A stretch of 64,000 nucleotides of DNA from Paenibacillus sp. J31TS4 (GCF_018403265.1 NZ_BOSI01000002.1:310001-374000), one strand, 5' to 3'; shown: positions 49,794 to 59,142, counted from the first letter of the stretch. Program-made: numbers and translations. Notes: a model not told the origin generated them from the letters alone.

Positions 49794-51428
49794 ATGAGGC
49801 TCAGCAGTCTGCGGATGAACTGGAAAATCGCCATCTTGTCGTTCGGAATCGTGACCTTCTCTCTGCTGATCAGCGGGATCATTCTGCTTGGGAGCATGAT
49901 CCGCCTGAAGGAAGAGGAGATCGGCAGGCGCGTCATGATAACCGCCCGAACCGTCGCCGAGCTGCCCGACATCCGGCAGTCTCTGGAAACCGGTGAGCGG
50001 CGGGAAGCGATCGCTCCCGTCGCGGACCGGATCCGGGTTATCAACGACATGACGTATATCGTCGTTATGGATATGGATCGGGTTCGGCTGTCCCATCCGG
50101 TGGCGGAGCGGATTGGGGACGTGTTCCGCAGCGAAGATGCCGAGGCCGCGTTTGCCGAGCACACCTTCCAGACGAAGGCTAAGGGCGAGCAGGGGACGGC
50201 GCTGCGCGGTTTCGTGCCGGTCATGAACAGCGCGCACGAGCAGGTCGGCGTCGTCATGGCCGGCCGGCTGCTGCCGACGACCGGCGAGCTCATCGCCGAC
50301 AACCGGGCGCCGATCACGCTGACGCTTCTCCTGTCGCTGCTGTTCGGCGTATGGGGCTCCTGGAAGCTCGCTGGACACATCAAGAAGCAGATGTTCGACC
50401 TGGAGCCTGCCGAGATCGCCCGCGTGCTGGAGGAACGGACGGCGGCCTTCCACGCGATGCACGAAGGCGTGATCGCCATCGACATGGAAGAGCGGATCAC
50501 GATTTTCAATGACAAGGCCAAGGAAGTGTTCGGCATTACGGGAGACGTCATCGGCCGCTCCATTACGGAGATTATCCCGGATAGCCGGCTGCCCGAGATT
50601 CTCCGCCTGGACCGGGCGATTTATAACCAGGAGATTATCGTCGGCAACAAGCTGATTTGGAGCAACCGCGTGCCGATGCAGGTCCAGGGACGCCGAATCG
50701 GGGCGCTCGCCATCTTTCAGGACCGGACCGAGGTGGCCAAGATGGCCGAGGAGCTGACGGGCGTCCGTGCCTTTGTCGACGCTCTGCGCGTTCAGAACCA
50801 TGAGCACCGCAACAAGCTGCATACGATCGCGGGCCTGCTACAGCTCGAACAGCCCGACAAAGCGCTGGCTTACCTGTTCGACGTCACCGAGCGGCAGGAG
50901 CAGCTGACGAGGTTTTTGACCCAGCGCATCTCTGACGCCAGCGTCTCAGGCCTGCTGCTCAGCAAGGTGGGGAGGGGCAAGGAGCTGGGCATCGAGGTGA
51001 AGCTCGATCCGCTCTCCAAACTGGAAGCGTTCCCGTCGAACCTCGACCATCACGATCTGGTGCTCATTCTCGGCAACGTACTGGAGAACGCGTTCGATGC
51101 GCTGGAGCGGACGGACCGGCCGGACAAGGAGGTGTTCGTCAGCCTGGCGCAGGACGAGCAGTCGCTGTCCCTGCTTGTCGAAGACAACGGGATCGGCATG
51201 GACGACGAGACGCGGCTCCGCATGACGGAGAAGGGCTTTTCGACCAAGGCCGAGGGCAAGCGGGGATATGGCATGCATCTGGTCAGCGGAATCGTGCGCA
51301 AGGGAGGCGGCGAGCTGACGTGCGAGTCGGTGCCGGAGGAAGGGACGAGCATCTTGATTACATTCGCAAGGAATGGAGGCGTGGGGCATGACGGAGACGG
51401 CGATTCGAGTGCTGCTCGTGGAGGATGA
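49794..51428 (+). CDS. dctS: C4-dicarboxylate sensor histidine kinase (CitA/DcuS family)
   Basis: 544 residues: TM1 about 12-32, an extracytoplasmic PAS-like sensor (about 33-165), TM2 about 176-193, a cytoplasmic PAS domain (about 210-320), and a kinase core. The H-box is VQNHEHRNKLHTIAGLLQLE with H336 as likely phosphoacceptor; VEDNGIGMDD and GKRGYGMHLV mark the ATP-binding domain. Start ATG 49794 after GGGAGGGAGA. The 3' end overlaps dctR by 41 bases. The ligand is expected to be malate, fumarate or succinate from the neighbours. Confidence 0.92.
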   Translation: MRLSSLRMNWKIAILSFGIVTFSLLISGIILLGSMIRLKEEEIGRRVMITARTVAELPDIRQSLETGERREAIAPVADRIRVINDMTYIVVMDMDRVRLSHPVAERIGDVFRSEDAEAAFAEHTFQTKAKGEQGTALRGFVPVMNSAHEQVGVVMAGRLLPTTGELIADNRAPITLTLLLSLLFGVWGSWKLAGHIKKQMFDLEPAEIARVLEERTAAFHAMHEGVIAIDMEERITIFNDKAKEVFGITGDVIGRSITEIIPDSRLPEILRLDRAIYNQEIIVGNKLIWSNRVPMQVQGRRIGALAIFQDRTEVAKMAEELTGVRAFVDALRVQNHEHRNKLHTIAGLLQLEQPDKALAYLFDVTERQEQLTRFLTQRISDASVSGLLLSKVGRGKELGIEVKLDPLSKLEAFPSNLDHHDLVLILGNVLENAFDALERTDRPDKEVFVSLAQDEQSLSLLVEDNGIGMDDETRLRMTEKGFSTKAEGKRGYGMHLVSGIVRKGGGELTCESVPEEGTSILITFARNGGVGHDGDGDSSAARGG

Positions 51429-52155
51429 CCCGATGGTGCAGGAGGTCAACCGGCAGTTCGTGGAGCGGGTACCAGGGTTCGAGGTGGCCGGGATCGCGGC
51501 GAGCGGTACCGAAGGCCTCCGGATGATTCGGGAGCTGAGCCCCGAGCTCGTCATCCTGGACGTGTTCATGCCGTCGCTGAACGGCCTGGAGACGCTGGAG
51601 CGGCTGCGGGCCGAGCAGGTGCCGGTCGACGTTATCGCCATAACCGCGGCGAAGGACGCGGCGACGATCCAGGCGATGCTCCGCGGAGGCGTCGCGGATT
51701 ATATCATCAAGCCGTTCAAGTTCGAGCGCGTCAAGCAGGCGCTCGAGCACTATAGGGAGCGGCGCCGGCGCATGCTGGCCGGCGAGGAAGTGACGCAGGA
51801 AGGGCTCGACCGGCTGCTGCAGGGCCGGGAAGCGGGAATAACGGCCGGTGACGAGCCCTCCGCGGCGTCTAGGAGCGTTCCCGCAGCGGAGCTCCCCGAG
51901 CCGGCGGAGCTGCCTAAGGGCTTGAACGCCATCACGCTCCGGCAGATCGTCGCCATCCTGAGGCGCAGCAACACGGCGCTATCCGCCGAGGAGGTGGCGG
52001 ACGGCGTCGGGCTCGCGCGCGTGACGGCGCGCCGCTATCTGGATTATCTCGAGAAGAACGGCAGGGTGAAGATCGACATCCGCTACGGAGGGGTCGGTCG
52101 ACCGGTCAATCGGTATGCCTACATCGAGTTTCCTCCAGGTCATTCATCCATTTGA
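51388..52155 (+). CDS. dctR: CitB/DcuR-type response regulator
   Basis: 255 residues. The receiver domain has VEDDPMVQEVN and the phosphoacceptor D58 in LVILDVFMPSLNG. The C-terminal HTH (about 185-245; LSAEEVADGVGLARVTARRY) matches the CitB family. ATG 51388 follows GGAGG at eight bases, inside the end of dctS. Its own stop lies in the first of three repeats that precede the malic enzyme gene, which it probably controls. Confidence 0.93.
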   Translation: MTETAIRVLLVEDDPMVQEVNRQFVERVPGFEVAGIAASGTEGLRMIRELSPELVILDVFMPSLNGLETLERLRAEQVPVDVIAITAAKDAATIQAMLRGGVADYIIKPFKFERVKQALEHYRERRRRMLAGEEVTQEGLDRLLQGREAGITAGDEPSAASRSVPAAELPEPAELPKGLNAITLRQIVAILRRSNTALSAEEVADGVGLARVTARRYLDYLEKNGRVKIDIRYGGVGRPVNRYAYIEFPPGHSSI

Positions 52156-52188
52156 CCAAAATTGGACCAAAAATCAAATTGACCAAAA
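52152..52188 (+). promoter_or_regulatory. Three direct repeats (TTGACCAAAA), candidate DctR operator
   Basis: Copies: TTGACCAAAA 52152-52161, TTGGACCAAAA 52162-52172 and TTGACCAAAA 52179-52188. The first two are 10-11 bases apart; the third overlaps the -35 box of the malic enzyme promoter, an activator-like arrangement. Confidence 0.6.
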
Positions 52189-52207
52189 CGAACAATATGA
52201 GTAGAAT
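52179..52207 (+). promoter_or_regulatory. Promoter of the malic enzyme gene
   Basis: TTGACC (52179-52184), 17-base spacer, TAGAAT (52202-52207), five of six matches in each box. Confidence 0.65.
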
Positions 52208-52281
52208 CTATACATTAACCTGCTTGGCAAGCTACCCTTACTTTACATTCTTGGATCTTACGAAATGAGGTGCTCCGTAAC

Positions 52282-53715
52282 ATGGCTCAAAAATCCCCAG
52301 CAGGCGCTACCACACTGGTGCTGCGTCTCGAAATCGATAAAGAACAGACGTCGTTCGGACAGATCGCTACGGCGATCGGCGACCGCGGCGGCGACATTGT
52401 CGCTGTCGACGTCACGCGGGCCGGCAAGCAGACGACCACGCGCGACATCACGGTCAACATGAGCGATTCTTCCAAGTCGGACGAGCTGGTCGCATCGCTT
52501 GGCGAGCTGCCCGGCGTGCGCGTCATCAACGTCTCGGACCAGACGTTCCTCGTCCACCTGGGCGGTAAAATCGAAATGACGGCCAAGACGCCGATCAAGA
52601 CACGCGACGACCTGTCCAAGGTGTACACGCCCGGCGTCGCCCGCATTTGCATGGCCATCCACGACAAGCCGAGCCGCGCGCATACGCTGACGATCAAGCG
52701 GAACACTGTCGCCGTCGTTTCGGACGGCACCGCCGTTCTCGGACTTGGCAATATCGGCCCGCTCGGCGCGATGCCCGTTATGGAAGGCAAGGCGATGCTG
52801 TTCAAGCAGTTCGCCGGCGTCGACGCGTTCCCGATCTGCCTGGATACCCAGGATACCGAAGAAATTATCAGGACCGTCAAGGCGATTGCGCCTGCGTTCG
52901 GAGGCATCAACCTTGAGGACATCTCCTCGCCGCGCTGCTTCGAGATCGAGCGCCGTCTGTCCGAGGAGCTGGACATTCCGGTCTTCCACGACGACCAGCA
53001 CGGCACGGCCGTCGTCCTGCTGGCCGGCATTCTTAACGCGGTCAAGCTGGTTGGCAAGAAGCTCGAGGATTGCAAGATCGTGCTGACCGGCATCGGAGCC
53101 GCCGGCATTGCCTGCACCAAGATGCTGCTTGCCGCCGGAGCGACCAACATCGTGGGCGTAGACCGTGAGGGCGCACTCGTCGCCGGCCGCGAGTATGCGC
53201 ATGATGCGTGGAATTGGTACGCAGCGAATACGAACCCGAACCGCGAGGAAGGGATGCTGTCGGACGTCATCGAAGGCGCCGACATCTTCATCGGCGTATC
53301 GGCTCCCGGCATCCTCAAGGTAGAGGACGTGAAGAAAATGGCCAAGGACTCCATCGTGTTCGCGATGGCCAACCCGACGCCGGAAATTACGCCGGAAGAA
53401 GCCGAAGGCTATGTCCGCGTCATGGCGACAGGCCGTTCGGATTATCCGAACCAGATCAACAACGTGCTTTGCTTCCCGGGGCTGTTCCGGGGCCTGCTCG
53501 ACTGCCGCGCTTCCGGAATCAACGAAGAGATGAAGCTGGCCGCTGCCCGCGCTATCGCTTCGGTCGTGAGCGAGGATGAGCTCAACGAGATGTACATTAT
53601 CCCCAGCGTGTTCAACACGGTGGTTGCCGAGAAAGTGCGCGACGCGGTCATCGACGCCGCCTACGCTACCGGTCTTGCCCGCCGCCGCGATTTCCGCGAC
53701 AAGCCGCAGTCCTAA
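52282..53715 (+). CDS. NAD(P)-dependent malic enzyme with N-terminal ACT domain
   Basis: 477 residues. An ACT domain (about 10-90) precedes the malic enzyme core. Visible: the catalytic Tyr region KVYTPGVARICMAI near 114-127, GLGNIGPLGAMPVMEGKAML near 154-173, the metal-binding Glu/Asp in DISSPRCFEIERRL and FHDDQHGTAVV, and a Rossmann GIGAAGIACTKML near 273-285. It oxidatively decarboxylates malate to pyruvate. It resembles B. subtilis YtsJ/MalS types with an ACT extension. With the adjacent DctP/DctB/DctSR it forms a malate uptake and use module. ATG 52282 after GAGGTG. Confidence 0.94.
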   Translation: MAQKSPAGATTLVLRLEIDKEQTSFGQIATAIGDRGGDIVAVDVTRAGKQTTTRDITVNMSDSSKSDELVASLGELPGVRVINVSDQTFLVHLGGKIEMTAKTPIKTRDDLSKVYTPGVARICMAIHDKPSRAHTLTIKRNTVAVVSDGTAVLGLGNIGPLGAMPVMEGKAMLFKQFAGVDAFPICLDTQDTEEIIRTVKAIAPAFGGINLEDISSPRCFEIERRLSEELDIPVFHDDQHGTAVVLLAGILNAVKLVGKKLEDCKIVLTGIGAAGIACTKMLLAAGATNIVGVDREGALVAGREYAHDAWNWYAANTNPNREEGMLSDVIEGADIFIGVSAPGILKVEDVKKMAKDSIVFAMANPTPEITPEEAEGYVRVMATGRSDYPNQINNVLCFPGLFRGLLDCRASGINEEMKLAAARAIASVVSEDELNEMYIIPSVFNTVVAEKVRDAVIDAAYATGLARRRDFRDKPQS

Positions 53716-53735
53716 TACGAACCAGCACGAATGCC

Positions 53736-53776
53736 AAAACGGCTCTTTCCCTTCAGGGAAGGAGCCGTTTTTTTTG
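53736..53776 (+). terminator. Intrinsic terminator after the malic enzyme gene
   Basis: AAAACGGCTC (53736-53745) pairs with GAGCCGTTTT (53762-53771), with an inner TTCCCT/AGGGAA stem and T8. Confidence 0.93.
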
Positions 53777-53804
53777 GTTGCTTGAGATCCGTACGATGGC
53801 AAGC

Positions 53805-54425
53805 TTAGCGCGTGACGGGCGCGAGACCATACCAGTACAGCTCGACAATTGCCTTGGCCGCCTCGGCCGGAGACGGGAACCTTGCAAGCAGCCGGTCGCG
53901 GCTGCTCATCATCATGATCGCCTCGAACCCGTAGGCGAGCAGCATCGGGTCGGCCTCGCGAATGTCGCCGCTTGCCATCGCCTGCCGGAACCGCTCCGCC
54001 ATCTCCTCATGAATCAGGCGCTCCGCTTCACGAATGCTGCAGACTTGTTCCTCGGACAGGGAGGGGCCTGCTTCCTTCATCAGACCTTCGAATTCGAGAT
54101 GGGCCTGGCGCATATGGCCTTCCGCCACCTGCTCGAGCCGGGTGCGCAGCGGGAGCGGCTGCTCCATCAGGCTCGCGGTCAGACGGCGGATGTTGCCCAT
54201 CATGCGGACGATCGCTTCGGAGAATAGCGCCGCCTTGTTTGGAAAGTAATAGTAAATGGACGCCTTGGTTATGCCGCACGTCTGCGCGATCTGCTCCAGC
54301 GAGACGGCCTCGAAACCCATTTCCATGAAGGCGCGGGAGGCCGTTTGGAGGATCGTTTCCTTTAACTTCGGATCCGCTTCGCCCCGCTTGGGACGGCCGG
54401 GGCTTCGTTTGTTCGGTGCTGCCAT
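53805..54425 (-). CDS. TetR/AcrR family transcriptional regulator
   Basis: 206 residues. An N-terminal basic arm (RSPGRPKRGEAD) precedes the HTH (about 22-68; FEAVSLEQIAQTCGITKASI, then YYYFPNKAALF). The C-terminal helical ligand domain has Met-rich stretches (AIMMMSSR). It is divergent from the MMPL exporter gene and likely represses it and itself through the palindromes in between. Confidence 0.92.
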   Translation of the reverse strand: MAAPNKRSPGRPKRGEADPKLKETILQTASRAFMEMGFEAVSLEQIAQTCGITKASIYYYFPNKAALFSEAIVRMMGNIRRLTASLMEQPLPLRTRLEQVAEGHMRQAHLEFEGLMKEAGPSLSEEQVCSIREAERLIHEEMAERFRQAMASGDIREADPMLLAYGFEAIMMMSSRDRLLARFPSPAEAAKAIVELYWYGLAPVTR

Positions 54426-54464
54426 CGGTCCTGCTCCTTTGCTGCATTCTTGGTTTCTTAATCT

Positions 54465-54504
54465 TGTACAACCTTTGTACAGGAATTTTCAAGAAGGTTT
54501 GTAT
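54465..54504. promoter_or_regulatory. TetR operator candidate between the divergent genes
   Basis: TGTACA (54465-54470) and TGTACA (54476-54481) flank ACCTT; a related AAGGTTTGTATA follows at about 54494. The first pair lies in the probable tetR promoter spacer. Confidence 0.55.
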
Positions 54505-54511
54505 AAACATC

Positions 54512-54541
54512 TTGTAAAATTAACTGCACGGTAGATATAAT
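54512..54541 (+). promoter_or_regulatory. Promoter of the MMPL exporter gene
   Basis: TTGTAA (54512-54517), 18-base spacer, TATAAT (54536-54541). Confidence 0.55.
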
Positions 54542-54601
54542 AAACTTATTCTTCATGTTACCGCATTTTCAATCCAAGCACCAACCATTGGAGGAACCCT
54601 T

Positions 54602-56839
54602 ATGAACAAGTCATTTGCCGAACGTTTTGGCGGCTGGGTAGCCGGTCCCCGCACCCGTTGGGTGACACTCGTCGTCTGGATTGTGCTGGCGGCGCTGCTC
54701 AGCCTCGTCTTCCCTTCCATCAGCGGAGAGGAGGACAACGGCGCGCCCAATCTGTCGGACGATCGCCCGTCCGTGAAGGCGGAGCGCCTCGCTAACGAAC
54801 AGTTCCCGAACGAAACCGGCATTCCCGCGCTGATCGTCTGGAACCGGTCGGGCGGGCTCTCCGACGCCGACCTGCAACAGCTCCAGAAGCTGACGGAGAA
54901 GCTGACCGCCGAGCCGCTGCCCGAGCAATCCTTCGTCCCTCCGTATCACAAGATGCCGCTTCCGGCGCTGAAGGGGCAGCTGTCCGAGGACCGCACCACG
55001 CTTGTGCTGCCCATCTTCTTTGCCAAAGGCACCGATGCCGAGCATCTCAAGGAAAGCGTGACGAAGCTGGCGGAGGAGGCCAAGGCCGTCGCCGGCGCCG
55101 ATCCGTTCCAGGCGGCCAGCCAGTCGGCTGAGCTCAATGCGCGTGTTACCGGGCCGGTCGGCATCTCGATTGACGCGACGGCGCTATTCAGCAGCGCGGA
55201 CTTCACGCTGCTGATCGCAACCGTGCTGCTCGTGCTGATTCTGCTGCTGCTCATCTACCGGTCTCCGATTCTGGCCCTCATCCCGATCATCGCGGTCGGC
55301 TTCGCCTATCTCGTCGTGTCGCCGATTCTCGGCTTCATGGCGCACCAGGGCTGGATCACGGCGGACGGCCAGTCGATCTCGATCATGACCGTACTGCTGT
55401 TCGGCGCAGGCACGGACTACTGCCTGTTCCTGATCGCCCGCTTCCGCCAGCTGCTCGCGGTTGAGCGCGACAAGCGTCAAGCTCTGTTCGCGGCGATCAA
55501 GGATGCCTCCGGCGCCGTCGCGATGAGCGGCTTCACCGTCGTCCTGTCGCTTCTCGCGCTGCTGGCCGCCAGATACGGCCAATTCGTGCGCTTCGCGGTG
55601 CCGTTCAGCCTGTCCATTCTCGTCATGTTTGTCGCGAGCCTGACGCTTGTGCCGGCACTGCTCGCGATTATCGGGCGCGCGTCGTTCTTTCCGTTCATCC
55701 CGCGCACCCCGGAGATGGAGCGGGAAAGGGCGCAGCGCAAGGGCAAGCCGCTGCCGCAGCCCAAGAAGGGCGGACGGTTCAGCAAAGGCATCGGCCATCT
55801 CGTGGTCCAGCGTCCCTGGCTGATCGCGCTGCTCAGCGTCGTCCTGCTAGGGGGACTCGCGGCCGTTTCGCCGCAAATCAAGTATACATCGGACATTTTG
55901 TCCTCGTTCCCGGGGGATATGCCTTCCCGGGAAGGGTTCGCGACGATTGCGGACACCTTTTCGCCGGGCGAGCTCGCTCCGGCCAAAATCATGATCGAGA
56001 CGGAGAACCGTACCGTTCCGCTCGGCGACACGCTTAAGAGCCTGTCCTATCTGGCCCACGTCGGCGAGCCGGTCAAAGGGCAGACGAACGGCGCCATCGT
56101 TGCGTATGACGTGCAATTCGCGATGAATCCATACTCCAACGAAGCGATGGACCGGATTCCCGAGCTGCAAGCCGCTGCCGAGGAAGCGCTGGCCAAGGCA
56201 GGCGTCCAGAACCCGGCGGACAAGGTTCACATCAGCGGGCAGACCGCGACGCAGTATGACGCCAAGCAGGTGACGACCCGGGATACTCGGATCATCATTC
56301 CGCTCGTCATAGCGTTGATCGCGATTCTGCTGCTCGTCTATCTGCGCTCGATCGTTGCCACAGCCTACCTGATCGGTACCGTGATCCTGTCGTACTTCTC
56401 GGCGCTCGGTCTCGGGTGGCTCATTCTGCATTACGGACTCGGCACGGAGGCCATTCAGGACGTCATTCCGCTGTACGCTTTTGTATTCCTCGTCGCGCTG
56501 GGCGAGGACTACAACATCTTCATGGTGTCGAGCATCTGGCAAAAGAGCCGCACGATGCCGCTCAAGCAGGCGATCCAAGAGGGCGTCAGCCAGACGAGCG
56601 CCGTCATCACCTCGGCCGGTCTGATCCTTGCGGGAACGTTCGCGGTTCTCGCGTCCCTGCCGATCCAGGTTTTGCTCCAGTTCGGCATCATCACGGCGCT
56701 CGGCGTGCTGCTCGACACGTTCCTCGTCCGCCCGTTCCTCGTGCCCGCGATCACCGTGCTGCTCGGCCGTCTTGCGTTCTGGCCGGGCAGACGGAGCGGA
56801 TTGCCGGAGGAGACGACGGCCGGCCAGCGCTCGGTCTAG
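54602..56839 (+). CDS. MMPL family RND-type exporter
   Basis: 745 residues, typical of Firmicute MMPL proteins (YdfJ-like). About twelve membrane helices in two halves, each with an extracellular domain after its first helix. Proton-relay-type motifs: LLFGAGTDYCLFLIARFRQ near 263-281 and VALGEDYNIFMVSSIWQKS near 633-651. It exports lipids or hydrophobic drugs; substrate unknown. Regulation by the divergent TetR is likely. Confidence 0.93.
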   Translation: MNKSFAERFGGWVAGPRTRWVTLVVWIVLAALLSLVFPSISGEEDNGAPNLSDDRPSVKAERLANEQFPNETGIPALIVWNRSGGLSDADLQQLQKLTEKLTAEPLPEQSFVPPYHKMPLPALKGQLSEDRTTLVLPIFFAKGTDAEHLKESVTKLAEEAKAVAGADPFQAASQSAELNARVTGPVGISIDATALFSSADFTLLIATVLLVLILLLLIYRSPILALIPIIAVGFAYLVVSPILGFMAHQGWITADGQSISIMTVLLFGAGTDYCLFLIARFRQLLAVERDKRQALFAAIKDASGAVAMSGFTVVLSLLALLAARYGQFVRFAVPFSLSILVMFVASLTLVPALLAIIGRASFFPFIPRTPEMERERAQRKGKPLPQPKKGGRFSKGIGHLVVQRPWLIALLSVVLLGGLAAVSPQIKYTSDILSSFPGDMPSREGFATIADTFSPGELAPAKIMIETENRTVPLGDTLKSLSYLAHVGEPVKGQTNGAIVAYDVQFAMNPYSNEAMDRIPELQAAAEEALAKAGVQNPADKVHISGQTATQYDAKQVTTRDTRIIIPLVIALIAILLLVYLRSIVATAYLIGTVILSYFSALGLGWLILHYGLGTEAIQDVIPLYAFVFLVALGEDYNIFMVSSIWQKSRTMPLKQAIQEGVSQTSAVITSAGLILAGTFAVLASLPIQVLLQFGIITALGVLLDTFLVRPFLVPAITVLLGRLAFWPGRRSGLPEETTAGQRSV

Positions 56840-56968
56840 TCCCGCGTTTCGTCAAGCTGGCAGCAAGGCCCCCTGCATGCTTCCTACTGCGGGAATGTGT
56901 TATGCTGAATAGGCAGGTCCCGGCTTCGGACGGAAGCGGGGCTATACCAACGAGAAGGATCTGATTCC

Positions 56969-57409
56969 ATGACCATTCCTTATATCGCCACCAAGGAGAT
57001 CGAGCTGACCTATGCCGATACCGACAAGATGGGCGTCATCTATCACGGCAGCTATATCCGATGGTTGGAGCTCGGCCGGACGCGCCTGATAGAGGACGTA
57101 GGGTTCGATTACCTCGAGATGGAGCGGGCAGGGTATTTTGCTCCGGTCTATAATCTCGACATTACGTATAAAAAGTCCATACGCCTCGGCGACCGTGCAG
57201 CGGTCCGCACTTGGGTGGAGGACAATTCCGGTATTCGCACCACCTACGGCTTTCAAATCGTGAACGGGCAGGACGAGGTTTGCGCCGAGGGAACGACGAC
57301 GCATATCGTCGTCAAGCAGGCGGACGGTGATTTTCGCCCGGTCTCGTTCAAGAAGGCGTTCCCCGACTGGTTCGCCAAATACGAGGCAATCAAGCGGAAG
57401 GTGGATTAG
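56969..57409 (+). CDS. Acyl-CoA thioesterase, 4HBT/YbgC family (hotdog fold)
   Basis: 146 residues. The YbgC signature with the catalytic Asp is visible: TYADTDKMGVIYHGSYIRWL near 14-33, then ELGRTRLIEDVG. A single hotdog domain, expected to act as a tetramer on short-chain or aromatic acyl-CoA. ATG 56969 after GAGAAGGA. It stands alone before a terminator-like hairpin. Confidence 0.92.
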   Translation: MTIPYIATKEIELTYADTDKMGVIYHGSYIRWLELGRTRLIEDVGFDYLEMERAGYFAPVYNLDITYKKSIRLGDRAAVRTWVEDNSGIRTTYGFQIVNGQDEVCAEGTTTHIVVKQADGDFRPVSFKKAFPDWFAKYEAIKRKVD

Positions 57410-57459
57410 GGGAAGGGAGATCGCGGAGGGAAAGAAAACGAAAAATAGGAATCAAACGG

Positions 57460-57493
57460 AGGAGAGGGGGACTTGCTGAAGCCCCCCTCTCCT
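57460..57493 (+). terminator. Terminator-like hairpin after the thioesterase gene
   Basis: AGGAGAGGGGG (57460-57470) pairs with CCCCCTCTCCT (57483-57493), followed by GTTT. Confidence 0.75.
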
Positions 57494-57632
57494 GTTTGAT
57501 GATCTTAGGGGTGCGGTGGCTCATGGAATGTTAAGGTACGGGAGCTGTAACTTTTTGGGAGAAAGCGCGTCTAAAGGGTGATGCACATCCATGAAAGCCG
57601 AGCATAACGGGCCGCGGCAGGAGGAGGACCAA

Positions 57633-59096
57633 ATGAACAAGAAAATGCGGCGGAAGAGGAGTGGACTGCTGGCGGGAGCGCTGCTGCTAGCCATGCTCGC
57701 GCCGGGAACCGCATCGGCTCAGAGCCAGGAGGTGACGGTCCGGCTGCCTTCTTTTGCCGTTACAGTCGACGGGCAGCCGATCGACAGCACGCAGCTGAAA
57801 TACCCGGTGCTTGTTTATCGGGATATCACCTACTTTCCGATGACCTGGAACGTCGGGCAAGGGATGGGACTGCGGACGCAATGGGACGCGGAGACGGGGC
57901 TCGCGGTCGATGCGCTGGCCGAGGAGAAAACGGAGCTTGCGATGGAGCAGGGCGGAGGCTTCCAGACTGGCAAGAGCTATCGGGCGAATGTGGCGGCGTT
58001 TCCCGTCCGTGTCAACGCCGAGACGATCGACAACGGTTCGGAGCCGTATCCGCTTCTCGAGTTCCAAGGGATCACATACTTCCCGATGACGTGGCGGTTT
58101 ACGAACGACAGCTTCCGTTGGGAGACGAGCTGGAGCAGCGAGACCGGATTTGCGATCCGCACGGCCCAGCACCCGTTTTTTGATACGGTCGTTTACGACG
58201 ATGAAGCATATCTCTACACGCCGGAGCTGAACGGCCGCGGGATGTACCGGCTGCCGAAGTCGCTTGCGGGACTGCCCGCTTATCTTCAGGAGAACGAAGC
58301 CGACGCGATCTGGAAGGCGCGCGAGCAGCGCAGCGAGCAGACGAATCCCGACCGGGGGCAGGAGCTGGAGCGCAAGGACGACAAGCTGCTGTTCCGGGGG
58401 ACCGAGCTATTATCCCTGGAGCCATACTTCGAAAAAAACCGCGCCTATGCCCTCCGGAATCCGGAGCAGCCGGTGGAGGAGAAGGGTGTTTTCTACCGAA
58501 GCAGCTACGTGCCGGTTGACGACAAGACGTCGGTGCTCGCCGTTACGGTGTATTACCTGACGTTCATTCCGGGGCCTTATACGCCGCATGAGACACAGCT
58601 GTTCGTGATCCGCGACGGGAAGGCGGAGAAGCTTGAGGGCTTTGACCAGGACCTCGCGGGGTATGCGCGGGGTGAGGGGGGCGTCTGGCTGTGGAGCTAC
58701 GCTCCCAAGGAGATGCGCGCGAGCAACGCCGACCAGCGGGGCCGGGTGCTTTGGCTGGCCGATGACGGCAGCAGCACGCTCATCGGAGGGGACCGGCCGG
58801 AGCAGCAAGTGGAGATGCTGGCTCCGCTCGGCCGGGAAGCGGTCGCTCGTCTGTATGTGCTCATGGACAGGGAGACGGCGAAGGAAGGGTTCTTCCGCGT
58901 AGGAGCGGATGGCAGCCTACACAAGATCGCGGATCTGCCCGCAGACGGGGAACTGCGCTACTGGATGCCTTCGGCGTATGCGGACGGCCGCAGTGTCTAC
59001 GCAATCGGCGTGAACGGCGTCACCGAAGTGATGAGCGGCAACTCTGCCGCTTGGTGGGATTATGAGCTGTACCGGGCAAAAGCCGGAAGCAAGTAG
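57633..59096 (+). CDS. Secreted protein with two copper-amine-oxidase-N/stalk-like repeats
   Basis: 487 residues. Signal peptide about 1-27 (cut near ASA|QSQ). Two repeats of a small beta module follow: FAVTVDGQPIDSTQLKYPVL with ITYFPMTWNVGQGMGL (about 36-90), and FPVRVNAETIDNGSEPYPLL with ITYFPMTWRFTNDSFRW (about 116-175). The remaining ~300 residues look beta-rich and may form a propeller-like domain; no catalytic motif is evident. Such repeats are common in Paenibacillus surface proteins. ATG 57633 after GGAGGAGG. Function unknown. Confidence 0.82.
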   Translation: MNKKMRRKRSGLLAGALLLAMLAPGTASAQSQEVTVRLPSFAVTVDGQPIDSTQLKYPVLVYRDITYFPMTWNVGQGMGLRTQWDAETGLAVDALAEEKTELAMEQGGGFQTGKSYRANVAAFPVRVNAETIDNGSEPYPLLEFQGITYFPMTWRFTNDSFRWETSWSSETGFAIRTAQHPFFDTVVYDDEAYLYTPELNGRGMYRLPKSLAGLPAYLQENEADAIWKAREQRSEQTNPDRGQELERKDDKLLFRGTELLSLEPYFEKNRAYALRNPEQPVEEKGVFYRSSYVPVDDKTSVLAVTVYYLTFIPGPYTPHETQLFVIRDGKAEKLEGFDQDLAGYARGEGGVWLWSYAPKEMRASNADQRGRVLWLADDGSSTLIGGDRPEQQVEMLAPLGREAVARLYVLMDRETAKEGFFRVGADGSLHKIADLPADGELRYWMPSAYADGRSVYAIGVNGVTEVMSGNSAAWWDYELYRAKAGSK

Positions 59097-59142
59097 AGGG
59101 TAAGTATGCGAGGCGCCGGATCCCGGCAGGGAGCGGCGAATC

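Noticed and set aside
49631-50563. Upstream extension of dctB through dctS
   Set aside because: It would overlap the kinase gene; ATG 49630 has GGAGGTG and begins a proper signal segment.
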